57,032 nucleotides of DNA from Saprospiraceae bacterium (GCA_022844565.1 JALHLK010000011.1:1-57032), one strand, 5' to 3'. Positions 8,851-17,983 are shown, counted from the stretch's first letter. Program-made: numbers and translations. Notes: generated from the letters alone by a model not told the origin.

Positions 8851-10473
8851 TTATGCTTTTTCTTCCTTTATTTCACCTTCTTCATCTTCTTTTGGAAGAT
8901 CGTCTTGTACTAAATCACTGTCGACAGGAGCATCACTTTTGTCAAAACTTCCCTTAATGTCTTCGATCACTTCTTTGGCTTTTTCGACAAACGATTCCAC
9001 AAAATCTTCAATCTTGTCTTCCACCTTTTCGAATGTATTTTCAAGATTTTCAGAAACACTTTCTGCTTTATTTTCAAGATCTTCTTTTATTATTTCTGCT
9101 CGATCTTCCAATTTTTCTTTGATGATTTCAGCTTTATCTTCCACCTCATCAGCTTTATTTTCGAGCACTTCGGCATATTCCTCTATCTTTTGTTCTGCCA
9201 CTTCCATCACTGCCTTTGCTGATTGCACCATATCTTCAGCGATATCTTTTACGTCCGATACGATGTCGCCAATCGCAGTTTTTATCTTTTTACCCTTAGA
9301 CTTTGATATTTCTGCTGCTGCGTGCTCTAATTTTTCACTTTGATCGTCAAATTTCTCTTTTTGCGCCTCTATATCAACAGCTATTTTTTCTTTTACTTTT
9401 TGTTCAGCTTCTTTCTTAAGCTTTTTGCTCTCAAAAGTTTTTAGTTTTTCTTCAAGACTTGCCTTCGTTTTAAGCATATCATCCAGTTTTTCTTTTTTCG
9501 AAAAAAGACTGGTTTCTACCATCTTCATTTTAGCTTCTCTCAATTGAAGTTCGAGCTTACCTTCAGACAAGTGAATTCTTTTGCTTTGGAATTCTATTTC
9601 TTTTTGATCATAATCAACAGATTTCTGCATCCTTTTGATAGCATCAGTCAATCCGGTGATCCTAGAAAGGATATGATTTTCTTCTGAATTTCTATGTTCT
9701 TTTTCAGGTCTGTTTCCAGATTTATTTTCTTTTAGCTCTTTAAAAGCGACATTGATTTCATCCCATACAGAATTTTTATCTTTTTTATTCATTGGAGCAT
9801 CATAGTACTTTTTCTGAATTTCCTTTAATTCATCGAAAAGGGGACCTTTACTAAGGCCCTCAGAAATTTTGCTACTTACTTTTTTGATAGCGTCCATAAG
9901 GTCATCTGCGATTTCCTTACTTTTTTGATCAGCTTGTTTATAGTAGCTTTTTTTGTGCTCTTTAAGCTTGTCAAACAAAATATTTGTTCGCTCTTTTAAT
10001 GTAGCACCGTGGTCTTTGAATAAGGTGTGTTCTTTCAAATGCCCTGATACTTTATTCCAAAACTCAACAATTTCTTGCCATTGAGCTTCACTATATTCTT
10101 CGAGTTTATCAACTTTTGCTTTTAGTTCATCAACTTCTTCTTTATACAGTTCGTAAAGTTTTGTGGATAAAACTACAAAATGCCATTCTGCTTGCGCCCT
10201 GTTGATCACATCTGTTCTTTCTACTTTTATATCATCAGGTAGAAGATTGTCAGAAATACTCAAGGGCCTTTCGATGGTTTCCTTTTCTTCTGGCCAATTT
10301 ATATCTTGGCTTTCTCGCCATTTGTTGACCATGTTTTGGTACAATTCTTCTGTTGCTACTCGTTGTGGTATCGTATGAATCAGTATTTTATTATCTTTTT
10401 CAAGTAATTCTATACCGATCAGAATTTTTTCATTAGCACCGTTTTCTCCCCAAAGGACTACCTTTGTCTTCAT
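8851..10473 (-). CDS. DUF349-like coiled-coil protein with acidic helical tail
   Basis: This 540-residue cytoplasmic protein has no signal peptide. The first 90 residues look globular. Two segments resemble DUF349 repeats, helical units with conserved W and K/R: about 128-180 (WQEIVEFWNKVSGHLKEH) and 215-255 (LKEIQKKYYDAPMNKKDK). Residues 270-380 form a continuous coiled coil. The last 130 residues are amphipathic, highly charged near-repeats rich in E, K, D and A (units such as AEIIKEKLEDR and AEIIKEDLENK), like LEA or apolipoprotein sequence. Function is unknown. Another protein of this tail type is encoded at 14590-15597. The start codon is well placed after an AT-rich leader. Confidence 0.75.
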   Translation of the reverse strand: MKTKVVLWGENGANEKILIGIELLEKDNKILIHTIPQRVATEELYQNMVNKWRESQDINWPEEKETIERPLSISDNLLPDDIKVERTDVINRAQAEWHFVVLSTKLYELYKEEVDELKAKVDKLEEYSEAQWQEIVEFWNKVSGHLKEHTLFKDHGATLKERTNILFDKLKEHKKSYYKQADQKSKEIADDLMDAIKKVSSKISEGLSKGPLFDELKEIQKKYYDAPMNKKDKNSVWDEINVAFKELKENKSGNRPEKEHRNSEENHILSRITGLTDAIKRMQKSVDYDQKEIEFQSKRIHLSEGKLELQLREAKMKMVETSLFSKKEKLDDMLKTKASLEEKLKTFESKKLKKEAEQKVKEKIAVDIEAQKEKFDDQSEKLEHAAAEISKSKGKKIKTAIGDIVSDVKDIAEDMVQSAKAVMEVAEQKIEEYAEVLENKADEVEDKAEIIKEKLEDRAEIIKEDLENKAESVSENLENTFEKVEDKIEDFVESFVEKAKEVIEDIKGSFDKSDAPVDSDLVQDDLPKEDEEGEIKEEKA

Positions 10474-10853
10474 TTCTTTGTTTAATTATATTAATAATTC
10501 GCTATTTTCTTCTATATAAAACCATATTTTTGACTTTATATTTCATGTAAATCATAAGTAATACAATAGTAACGAATGATTCTCATTTAGAAAATGTGCG
10601 CAAATGTAATACTTATATCATATGTTATTACTTCTAACATGTTTTTTTAAATAAAAATAGTGTTTTTTCTTTTACTCATATATCCAATTATGATTTCAAT
10701 CTTATATCTATAACGATTGATTAATCAATAGTAATTTATGTTGGAAGAAGAAATTTAATGATGCTTTAAAGTTTTACTTTGCTTTGTGTTGAGTCTTTAT
10801 TAGTGTATTGCATCTTTTGATAATTGTTTTTATAAATATCAATAGAAACTTTA

Positions 10854-11092
10854 AACCCAGAATACGCATTGGACTTTATTCGAAAGGAAATTAGGCAAAA
10901 TAGTAGTGAAGCACATGAGCAACGTTAAAAATTGATATCCGAAATATCAATTTAGTTGCGAACTGGAACCAACTGGATTTCAGCTATTTCTATTCTTATC
11001 GTTCATAATTCATAGAGGACGGAAAATTGAGTACTGAAACTAATATGAAGCATAATTTCCTTGCAGTTAATTTCTAATGCGTAATCTGGGTT
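10854..11092. mobile_element. MITE-like element with 20-bp terminal inverted repeats
   Basis: AACCCAGAATACGCATTGGA (10854-10873) and TCTAATGCGTAATCTGGGTT (11073-11092) are inverted repeats differing at two positions and bracket 239 bases without coding potential. The left 77 bases recur, diverged, at 49876-49952 in another intergenic gap. This fits a non-autonomous element and its remnant. The remainder of the 10474-11751 gap holds two other repeats (below) and no gene. Confidence 0.55.
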
Positions 11093-11443
11093 AAATCATT
11101 ACTTCATGAATAAATATGCAAAAAATACTTTATCAATAAATAATCGCAACTAGTTTCATTAACTTTCATTAAAGCTGACAGATTTATATATCCTATTTGT
11201 AAGGTAATGTCTTTTGAAGGTGTGATTCTAATTACTACCAATATAATTAAAGTCTTTATTTTTACTGAGCACTAGGTAATTGTCTTGGATTCAACATTAT
11301 GCGTTATGAATTTTCTCAAATAAAATGCTACTCTTCAGTAATAATCTAAAATAAAAATACAAAATCAAATTTTTCTTTTGACCTTGTATTTGTTATTCAA
11401 AGAAATAGACTCAGGCTTTTAATTAAGTTTTCTGTAGTTATGT

Positions 11444-11496
11444 ACCAATTGTATCGATTATTATTTTGTGAAATGAGAATTATCAATACAATTGGT
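11444..11496. repeat. Long hairpin-forming inverted repeat
   Basis: ACCAATTGTATCGAT (11444-11458) pairs with ATCAATACAATTGGT (11482-11496) with one mismatch, around a 23-base loop. It is far from any start codon and has no T-run beside it, so a terminator role is uncertain. Confidence 0.5.
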
Positions 11497-11537
11497 TTGA
11501 ATTTGGAATAGATCAATCAACTTATGCCGACGATGAG

Positions 11538-11651
11538 TTCAATATAGTCTAATCTTCGCTCGCTCAAATTGCACTATTTTCAATCTATACCGATTATGCT
11601 TTGAATATCGTCCAATTATCGCTCACTCAAATTGTACTATTTTGAATCTAT
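11538..11651. repeat. Imperfect tandem duplication, period about 62 bases
   Basis: Bases 11538-11588 and 11600-11651 share the pattern TCGCTCnCTCAAATTG followed by nACTATTTTnAATCTAT. Several substitutions separate the copies, so the duplication is old. It lies about 100 bases beyond the stop of the secreted protein gene. Confidence 0.55.
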
Positions 11652-11751
11652 CTCTCTGTATACATGGTTTGATCTCGGTATGATATCATTTCTGTATTAA
11701 CCAAACTAAAATTATTAAATAGTTTGGACCATTTTATAATAAGTTTTCGTA

Positions 11752-12933
11752 TTATTTCTTTGTCAAATAGGCATATTTTCGACCTTGTTCTAATATTGTT
11801 GTCGGATCTGTATTTGTTTTTCTATCTGCTTGTTTTGAAGGCAATATTTCACCACCACTCACAATAAAGGTATAGTTTTTGGTTTCAAAGGTACTTTTCT
11901 CAAGGTCCTTTACAGTGAGCTCTACTTCATATGATCCATCTACTAAATTTGATTTGTTAAAGTTCTTTTTATTTCCATCTAATGGCATTTTGAATAGAGG
12001 AAAATCTTCAAGGTTCCATTTGCCATTAAAACTAGTGAAAGGTCTGGCTTCGATTTTTTTGCCAGGTATGTCAACCGCAGATACAGCCACTACTGCACCA
12101 CCTTTTTTAACTTTGACTGTAGATTCCATTAGTTTTTTTGTTTCATATTGAGCTGCGTTCACTATACTAGTTGTATTGTGCGTATTATAAAATCCAAACA
12201 TCAAATTTCCATCAGTACCATACTCGATACGTGCTGCATCTCGCCACGGTCCATCCATGAACACTAAATTTTTAACAGGAGCATATGGGTCTGGATTAGA
12301 TAATTTGCTGATCGATATAGGAAAAGTGTAAAAATGTTTTCCCCCTAACATAAATTTACACTCATAATTTCCTTCCTCAATTATAGTGATAGACATTGGG
12401 AAGCCTGACCGATTGTGGAGTTCTAATGTAGAAAATGGAGCCGAAGCTGCATTAGCATGGTAGTAAAGTGTTCCTATGGTTTTACCACTAGTTTTATTTA
12501 CAAGATCCATCCATATTGGAGGATGAGTATTGTTATATGATTCATATTTCATAGCATCACCATTTGCCTTTTTAGTAGGTAAAAATGCAACATCCATTCT
12601 ATCAAAATAAAACTGACCATTAGTAGGATTGAAGTACACATTACTTTTGTTTAGAAGATCGTAATATGTAATCGCTGGTAGAAATGGTTGACTGCTGTAA
12701 TCTAAATCAACCGTTAAACCTTTGACTTCGATACCACCTCGAGATCTACCTCTAGAATCACTACTTCCTGTTCCTTGGGATGTTGCGTTTGAAGAAGGAA
12801 CTTGTTGTTGTACCTCCGTTTTTTTCTCTTCTACCTTATCTTTTAGTTTGTTTTTAAGACCACCCAATTGTGCCTGAGAAATTTGGACAATACTTAAACA
12901 ACATACTAGTAAAATCGCCTTCTTATTCATCAT
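11752..12933 (-). CDS. Secreted hypothetical protein
   Basis: This 393-residue protein has a clear signal peptide (about residues 1-21, ending QISQAQ). A charged, low-complexity linker rich in K, E, Q, S and G follows (about 24-68). Then comes a beta-rich region without a recognised domain (about 70-365, with segments such as YYDLLNKSNVYFNPTNGQFY and FTSFNGKWNLEDFPLFKMP). I do not recognise the family. The composition suggests a periplasmic or surface protein. It is monocistronic, flanked by long non-coding stretches on both sides, and shows no defect. Confidence 0.7.
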   Translation of the reverse strand: MMNKKAILLVCCLSIVQISQAQLGGLKNKLKDKVEEKKTEVQQQVPSSNATSQGTGSSDSRGRSRGGIEVKGLTVDLDYSSQPFLPAITYYDLLNKSNVYFNPTNGQFYFDRMDVAFLPTKKANGDAMKYESYNNTHPPIWMDLVNKTSGKTIGTLYYHANAASAPFSTLELHNRSGFPMSITIIEEGNYECKFMLGGKHFYTFPISISKLSNPDPYAPVKNLVFMDGPWRDAARIEYGTDGNLMFGFYNTHNTTSIVNAAQYETKKLMESTVKVKKGGAVVAVSAVDIPGKKIEARPFTSFNGKWNLEDFPLFKMPLDGNKKNFNKSNLVDGSYEVELTVKDLEKSTFETKNYTFIVSGGEILPSKQADRKTNTDPTTILEQGRKYAYLTKK

Positions 12934-13322
12934 AAATTTTTATTTGTTATTAAAGAAAAATCAATAATTTATAGCTCCACAAATACAAATAATAATCCTA
13001 ATTGTATGGAACCATATAAATTTCAAGACAAAAGTATGTTAGCTAGAGCAAAGAGAATTTTGAAATTGATATGTGCAATTATATGTTTGACAAATGATCA
13101 GCTATCAAAGATTAAGGTGCAAATTTTTACGCATTTAGAAATACTTCTTGAGATAAATATCGCTGTATGGCATTCATCTATTCCCGTGGCTAGTCCAGAG
13201 ATGATTAGAAATGAAAAATTAATAATGTTTCATGATAGTATCAATTCTGAAACAAATTTTCAGAATGTCCAAATATGATTATTGTCAACAATTTAGAATT
13301 GAAACTTAATCTATCATCATTA
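12934..13322. other. Non-coding gap upstream of the secreted protein
   Basis: This 389-base stretch lies between the start of the secreted-protein gene and the stop of asd. It is AT-rich. An open frame at 13006-13278 has no recognisable domain and unlikely composition, so it was not accepted as a gene. No strong hairpin or repeat was found. Confidence 0.5.
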
Positions 13323-14321
13323 CTAAATCAGATGATTGTCTTTTAGATATTGTACGATCTGCACTGCATTTGTAGCAGCGCCTTTTCTTAAATTGTCAGC
13401 CACGACCCATAAGTTTAATGCATTTGCTTTTGACTCGTCTCTTCTAATTCTACCGACAAATACCTCATTTTTATTTTTAGCATATAAAGGCATAGGGTAT
13501 TCAAACTCCGCTATGTTGTTTTTTACTACCACACCTTCTGTATTACTCAGTAGAGCTACTACTTCATCCAATTCAAATGGTGATTTGAATTCTATATTTA
13601 TAGACTCTGAATGACCTCCATTGACAGGTACTCTTACTGCGGTAGCTGTAATATTGATCGTTTGGTCATTTAAGATTTTTTTTGTCTCATTAACTAATTT
13701 CATTTCTTCTTTGGTGTACCCGTTGTCAAGGAATACATCACATTGAGGAATACAATTTTCAAAAATTTGGTAATGATATGCCATTTGCTCTTTTTCAAGA
13801 ATGACACCATCGCGTTCGGCTTCATATTGAGCAACTGCTTTAGCACCCGTGCCTGTAAAGCTTTGATAGGTAGAAATAACGAGTCTTTCAATCCCATATT
13901 TTTTGTGCAATGGTGCAAGAGCTACTACCATTTGAATAGTAGAACAATTTGGATTGGCAATAATTTTAGTTTCATTGGTAAGTGAAGAAGCATTTATTTC
14001 TGGCACGCATAAGATTTTATCGGGGTCCATTCTCCACGCTGATGAATTATCTACAACAAAAGTTCCTTTAGCTGCAAATTTTGGAGCCCATTCTAGTGAT
14101 ACATTACCACCTGCAGAAAAAATTGCAACATCAGGTGCCAATTCTACCGCTTCATTTAATCCTATAATCGTGTATTCGGCACCCTTAAAATCAATCTTTT
14201 TACCAACAGATTTTTCACTTGCTACGGGTATATATTCACTTATGTGTATGTTCATTTCGGTTAAAACCTCATTCATCACGGTACCAACCAATCCTGTTAC
14301 TCCTACTACGGCTAATCTCAT
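13323..14321 (-). CDS. asd: Aspartate-semialdehyde dehydrogenase
   Basis: This 332-residue enzyme reduces beta-aspartyl phosphate to aspartate semialdehyde with NADPH, the branch point to lysine/diaminopimelate, threonine and methionine. The N-terminal Rossmann motif VGVTGLVGTVM (6-16) binds NADPH. The catalytic Cys is C126 in IANPNCSTIQ. The active-site His lies in VPVNGGHSESI near residue 232, and RRDESKANALNLWVVADNLR is a typical C-terminal segment. Length matches bacterial Asd proteins. The gene stands alone, and a -7 box lies only 17 bases upstream of the start, implying a very short leader. Confidence 0.97.
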   Translation of the reverse strand: MRLAVVGVTGLVGTVMNEVLTEMNIHISEYIPVASEKSVGKKIDFKGAEYTIIGLNEAVELAPDVAIFSAGGNVSLEWAPKFAAKGTFVVDNSSAWRMDPDKILCVPEINASSLTNETKIIANPNCSTIQMVVALAPLHKKYGIERLVISTYQSFTGTGAKAVAQYEAERDGVILEKEQMAYHYQIFENCIPQCDVFLDNGYTKEEMKLVNETKKILNDQTINITATAVRVPVNGGHSESINIEFKSPFELDEVVALLSNTEGVVVKNNIAEFEYPMPLYAKNKNEVFVGRIRRDESKANALNLWVVADNLRKGAATNAVQIVQYLKDNHLI

Positions 14322-14337
14322 TTTTATAAATTTTGTG

Positions 14338-14345
14338 CAAATATA
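14338..14345 (-). promoter_or_regulatory. Putative -7 box for asd
   Basis: Read on the minus strand this is TATATTTG, a full match to TAnnTTTG, just upstream of the asd start codon. No -33 TTG was found at normal spacing. Confidence 0.45.
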
Positions 14346-14589
14346 AAAACTATAATTGGTTCTTTAGTCGAATCTGAGGTGGTTTGCGTTATAAAAATGG
14401 GATTTTTACTAATTTGACAAATTTTGTTATATGGTCTATTTTAATTAGGGGTTCTGAAGAGATGCATTAAAACAGTTATTCTTTGATTTTCATATAAATA
14501 ACAAAGATTTTATGTATGAAAATGAGTTCATTAGAAATATTCTCATAACTTTACCCTATCATTTAAAATTAAAATAAATTTTTACAATC

Positions 14590-15597
14590 ATGGGTATATT
14601 CAGTTCTATAAAAAAATTATTTTTTGCGACCGAGTCAGTTGCTAAATCTTCAATCGAAAAATCTACAGAATATGTGAAGGAACAAACTTCAGATTTTGTA
14701 GAAAGAGCTAAAGAAGTAGTTCAAGAAAAATCAGAAGACCTCGCAGATTCCACTTCAGGATTACGAGAAGCTATCAGTAAAAAGGCAGAAGAAGGATTTT
14801 CTTCAGTTAAAGACATGGCTGCAGATTTGGGTGCAAAGGTAAAAGATGTGGCTTCGACGATCGATGAAAAATTTGATGCAACGGTGGAAAGTCTGTCTCA
14901 AAATGAAATGGTTCAAAAAGCAGCGGACTTTACTGAAAAAGTTGGTGCTAAAGTTATGGATGAAGGTGCGAAGATGGTTGATAAAGTGCAAGACTTTACA
15001 GAGAATGTTGGAGGTAAAGTCATGGAAAAAGTGGATCAGGTCTCTGAGTCTTCTGGTGAACTAGGCGAAAAATTATCTGCTGGATTTACTAAAGCTAAAG
15101 AAGAGTTGGTAGAAAAAGCTAAAATTGCCGCAGACGTCGTAACTAATAAATATGAAGAATTGACAGAAAAAGCGATGAAGGCAGCTGAAGAAGAAGCAAA
15201 GATTCCAAAAAAAGATTTTGCTGATGAAACCTTGAACACTGGCAAAGGGTTAATGGAAGATAAAGATGACTTTTTCTCCAAAGCTGCAGACTATGCTAAA
15301 GGTAAATACGACGCATTCTCTGAAAAAGCTGCTGATATCGTTGAGCCATTAAAATCAAAAGTTGAAGACTTTATGGCACCTATAGATTTGCCTTCAGAAG
15401 GAGATATTGAAGAAGCAGTATCTGAAGCAACAGTTACTGAAACAATCGCTGATGTAGTGCCGGAAGCAGTTCCTTCACCTGTGGAAGAAACCACTGTTGA
15501 AACTGTCGTGGATGCTGTGGTTGAATCTACCACAACCGAAGATGTTGCACCAATAGATACTGAAGTATTACCGGAAGACACTACTCCTAAAGAATAA
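14590..15597 (+). CDS. LEA/apolipoprotein-like amphipathic helical protein
   Basis: This 335-residue protein has no signal peptide and no predicted globular domain. Residues 10-260 are a run of amphipathic helical near-repeats rich in A, K, E, D and V (for example ADFTEKVGAKVMDEGAKMVD followed by VQDFTENVGGKVMEKVDQV), the pattern of LEA-type desiccation proteins or apolipoproteins. The last 75 residues are acidic and rich in E, T, V, P. A role in stress protection or envelope association is possible but not shown. A perfect terminator hairpin follows, so the gene is its own transcription unit. The tail of the protein at 8851-10473 is of the same type, suggesting shared physiology or local duplication. 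Confidence 0.7.
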   Translation: MGIFSSIKKLFFATESVAKSSIEKSTEYVKEQTSDFVERAKEVVQEKSEDLADSTSGLREAISKKAEEGFSSVKDMAADLGAKVKDVASTIDEKFDATVESLSQNEMVQKAADFTEKVGAKVMDEGAKMVDKVQDFTENVGGKVMEKVDQVSESSGELGEKLSAGFTKAKEELVEKAKIAADVVTNKYEELTEKAMKAAEEEAKIPKKDFADETLNTGKGLMEDKDDFFSKAADYAKGKYDAFSEKAADIVEPLKSKVEDFMAPIDLPSEGDIEEAVSEATVTETIADVVPEAVPSPVEETTVETVVDAVVESTTTEDVAPIDTEVLPEDTTPKE

Positions 15598-15608
15598 TTA
15601 AATAGGCG

Positions 15609-15645
15609 ATACTGCTCATTTTTAGTGAATAAAAATGAGCAGTAT
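15609..15645 (+). terminator. Perfect 16-bp hairpin after the LEA-like gene
   Basis: ATACTGCTCATTTTTA (15609-15624) is exactly complementary to TAAAAATGAGCAGTAT (15630-15645) around a 5-base loop, followed by a T-rich run. It starts 12 bases after the stop codon: a textbook intrinsic terminator. Confidence 0.88.
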
Positions 15646-15755
15646 TTATATTTTCCTTTTGACAAGGTTGGGTCTTTGCCTCACATGTTTCGACTCCCGC
15701 TTTGGTAGGACTTAGCTTCACTCGTTTCCACTTTTAACTTTCAAACTCTGATAAC

Positions 15756-16388
15756 TTGGATTTTTTCGATGTAAATGCGATTGCAACCACTGTCTTTGAA
15801 TACAAATTAAGCTATTTAGAACTCATTGGTACTATATCAGGCCTAGTCTGCGTGTGGTTAGCAACAAAACAGAGTATATTGACTTGGCCCATTGGATTGA
15901 TCAACGTGATATGCCTTTTTATCATATTCTATCAAATCAATTTATATGCAGATATGTTTTTGCAAATCTACTTTTTTTTAGTAGCTATATATGGCTGGTT
16001 TACATGGACATATCATAAGAGGGAATCTACGGAGGTGCGAAAGTCAAGTAATAAATCGATACTAATCATTGTTGTCCTCATTCTTCTATTTTCAACTTTG
16101 ATGGGCTATTTTATGAAAAACATACATTTGACACTTCCTGATTACTTTTTACAAGCTGCTTCTTTCCCCTTTCTAGATTCATTTATTGCCGTCGCGAGTA
16201 TCTTTGCTAACATAATGATGGCCAGAAGAATCATCGAAAATTGGGTACTTTGGATTATCATTGATGTCGTGGCTGTATATGTTTACATGCAAAAAGGTAT
16301 TCTATTTATTAGCATTTTGTATGGTGTGTATTGCTTTATCGCTTGGAATGGATATTTGTCTTGGAAGAAGATAAGGTATGTGAAATAA
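15756..16388 (+). CDS. pnuC: PnuC-type nicotinamide riboside transporter
   Basis: This 210-residue membrane protein of the PnuC family has about seven hydrophobic helices. Family signatures are the segment LELIGTISGLVCVWLATKQ (19-37) with the following TWPIGLINV, and YGWFTW near 88-93. PnuC imports nicotinamide riboside, or in some lineages another vitamin, by facilitated diffusion driven by intracellular phosphorylation. The chosen start is TTG at 15756: the frame is closed by TAA at 15735-15737, and the first in-frame ATG would lie inside the third helix. No kinase partner or riboswitch is seen next to it. Confidence 0.88.
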   Translation: MDFFDVNAIATTVFEYKLSYLELIGTISGLVCVWLATKQSILTWPIGLINVICLFIIFYQINLYADMFLQIYFFLVAIYGWFTWTYHKRESTEVRKSSNKSILIIVVLILLFSTLMGYFMKNIHLTLPDYFLQAASFPFLDSFIAVASIFANIMMARRIIENWVLWIIIDVVAVYVYMQKGILFISILYGVYCFIAWNGYLSWKKIRYVK

Positions 16389-16408
16389 AGAATGATTTAA
16401 AAGTACGG

Positions 16409-16434
16409 GACGACGAACGTTTAGATGTTAGCGG
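16409..16434. repeat. Shared intergenic motif, copy 1
   Basis: GACGACGAAC, two variable bases, TTAG, one base, TGTTA: this pattern occurs here, between pnuC and the PhyH gene, and again at 17952-17977, just beyond the stop of the deiminase-like gene. Similar boundary sequences are seen between accessory genes in mobile gene arrays, but no full integron attC site can be recognised. Confidence 0.45.
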
Positions 16435-16442
16435 TAGACCAT

Positions 16443-17222
16443 TCACGTTCTTAATCCTAACCATATTGCTTTTTCAACGGGACAAAGTTCAGCTTCTATT
16501 TTACTAATATTAAAATCTTTTTTTGTCAGCAATGGAGGCTGAGCCATAAATTTTGGTGTTGTGCCATAATGGTTTTGTGCAGCGTGAACAATGAAAGGAT
16601 GACATAAATAAACCGTTCCTGCATTACCAGTTGCAACTATTTCCTCTTTTGTAGAAATAGTATTTAAACGTTGAGCCAATTCCATAAACGAAAGACCGTT
16701 TTCTCCTTCATGTTCTAAAATTTTTGCAACTTCAAAATGTGAACCTAATTTGATAATGGTTGGTGCGTCCTGCTCTGTCACATCTGAAAATAAGAATAGC
16801 ATTAATAATCCACGAGCTTTTGAGTGAATATTTATCCTCCATTCAAAATAATTAGTCGCATCATCTCCAGCAAAACTTGCATCTACGTGCCAACCTGTGT
16901 CATTTGCAGGTTCTTTGCTTGGAAAACGTACCGGAAATGAACCAAGTGTAAGTCTCGGGATCCAGTTATCCTTTCCAACTAATTGGTCAAAAGCATTTTG
17001 AAGAATTGTGGTGTTTGCTGCCTTTTTAAATGGTTCATGTCCTAACTCTCCAATTCTGATAACAGGTTGAGTCCAACTATCAGGATTGTTTGGGTCGCAT
17101 TGAGTGGCTTTCCACAAAATAGCACGGCACTGGTCTGCAATTTCAGTAGGGAACGCATTCTCAATTTTTATGAAACCATCCTTGATAAATCCGTTTATTT
17201 GCTCTGTCTTTAATTGTTCCAT
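16443..17222 (-). CDS. Phytanoyl-CoA dioxygenase (PhyH) family protein
   Basis: This 259-residue Fe(II)/2-oxoglutarate dioxygenase is of the PhyH family. The facial triad is visible as H112 and D114 (TGWHVDASF) with a distal His in LCHPFIVHAAQNH (H213, less likely H208). The family hydroxylates diverse small molecules, and the substrate here is unknown. There are no neighbours of a biosynthetic pathway. It is the first gene of a minus-strand accessory stretch (PhyH, HicB-like, deiminase-like and a broken gene), each with its own spacer, which suggests independent acquisition. Length is normal and no defect is seen. Confidence 0.85.
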   Translation of the reverse strand: MEQLKTEQINGFIKDGFIKIENAFPTEIADQCRAILWKATQCDPNNPDSWTQPVIRIGELGHEPFKKAANTTILQNAFDQLVGKDNWIPRLTLGSFPVRFPSKEPANDTGWHVDASFAGDDATNYFEWRINIHSKARGLLMLFLFSDVTEQDAPTIIKLGSHFEVAKILEHEGENGLSFMELAQRLNTISTKEEIVATGNAGTVYLCHPFIVHAAQNHYGTTPKFMAQPPLLTKKDFNISKIEAELCPVEKAIWLGLRT

Positions 17223-17245
17223 TGTTTTTAAAGTGTTGCTTTTGA

Positions 17246-17312
17246 TTTGCTACTAAGGATGTGACTACCCGTCGGCTCGTCCCTATAGGGCGAGATGTCT
17301 GTGGTAGGCAAA
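17246..17312. repeat. Imperfect palindrome between PhyH and HicB genes
   Basis: The ends TTTGCTAC and GTAGGCAAA are near-inverse, and the centre CTCGTCCC/GGGCGAG pairs around TATA with one bulge. This imperfect palindrome of about 67 bases sits in the gene-free gap 17223-17334. It may be a terminator for the HicB-like gene or a recombination-site relic. Confidence 0.4.
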
Positions 17313-17334
17313 TCGTTATAGCTTTAAGATTCAT

Positions 17335-17550
17335 TTATGCATATATTAATTTACCTTTTGGCTTAGGAATATCTCTTCCAAGTCTCATTGAAGTTTCAAT
17401 CCAATCGATAATAGCAAGCCGTACATTTGCTATCGCTTGTTCATAAGATTCACCGTCTGCCTTGCAACCTGCTAGTTCAGGAACTTCAACTATAAAAGAT
17501 TCATCTTGTGCACTCCAATAAATAATTAGCTCGTATTTTGTATCATTCAT
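17335..17550 (-). CDS. HicB-like antitoxin, no HicA partner
   Basis: This 71-residue protein has the HicB N-terminal fold, a degenerate RNase H-like module. The pattern is YELIIYWSAQDESFIVEVPE (6-25), then LAGCKADGESYEQAIANV (26-43), then a helix ending DWIETSMRLGRDIPKPKG. It lacks a C-terminal helix-turn-helix, so it is a short-form HicB. No HicA-like dsRNA-binding toxin is encoded in the 112 bases downstream or in the 433 bases upstream. It is therefore an orphan, possibly a solitary regulator or the remnant of a toxin-antitoxin pair. Confidence 0.8.
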   Translation of the reverse strand: MNDTKYELIIYWSAQDESFIVEVPELAGCKADGESYEQAIANVRLAIIDWIETSMRLGRDIPKPKGKLIYA

Positions 17551-17983
17551 CTGTTGTCATGTTTAATCCAAAAAAGCAATGTTCTTGTCAGATAAACCGC
17601 TAAGGTTTTTTTGCAATATTTTGTCTGACTTACTCAAATGTTTTATAGTTTCAGCAAAGATAATCAAAATTCGATTTTAATAGACCTCCTTAATGACTTG
17701 AGCTTTTTGGTCAATTTAAAGTGTACCTTGCCAACGATTAAATACAATTTCATTTTAATTCGTATTGTATAGCTTCTTCGTGGAATATAAAATATCCACA
17801 ATGTTCTGTCAGAATTCCTATTTAATTTAATTCATGCCCAAATTTTCTTTTGACGCTATCTCCTTATATTATTAATTTCGTTTTCATGCTTGGTCCCGCT
17901 ACCGAAGGTTCCGTTCAACAGCGCGTTTATCTCATCCCGTCATAAGGACGTGACGACGAACTCTTAGTTGTTATGTGCAGGTT
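17551..17983. other. Non-coding gap between HicB and deiminase-like genes
   Basis: This 433-base stretch has no open frame of interest. It includes an imperfect inverted repeat (GTCAGATAAA near 17588 with TTTTGTCTGAC near 17621). At its right end lies copy 2 of the shared motif, at 17952-17977. Higher local GC near 17890-17960 differs from the flanking AT-rich DNA. Confidence 0.45.
17952..17977. repeat. Shared intergenic motif, copy 2
   Basis: Same pattern as 16409-16434 (GACGACGAAC, two bases, TTAG, one base, TGTTA), here immediately after the end of the deiminase-like gene. The two copies enclose the PhyH and HicB-like genes in direct orientation. Confidence 0.45.

Noticed and set aside
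8939-9343. 134-residue plus-strand Ser/Phe-rich frame
   Set aside because: Antisense of the charged repeats of the coiled-coil gene; composition is a by-product.
13006-13278. 90-residue open frame in the gap between the secreted-protein gene and asd
   Set aside because: No recognisable domain, unlikely composition, no promoter box and no neighbour on the same strand; probably chance.
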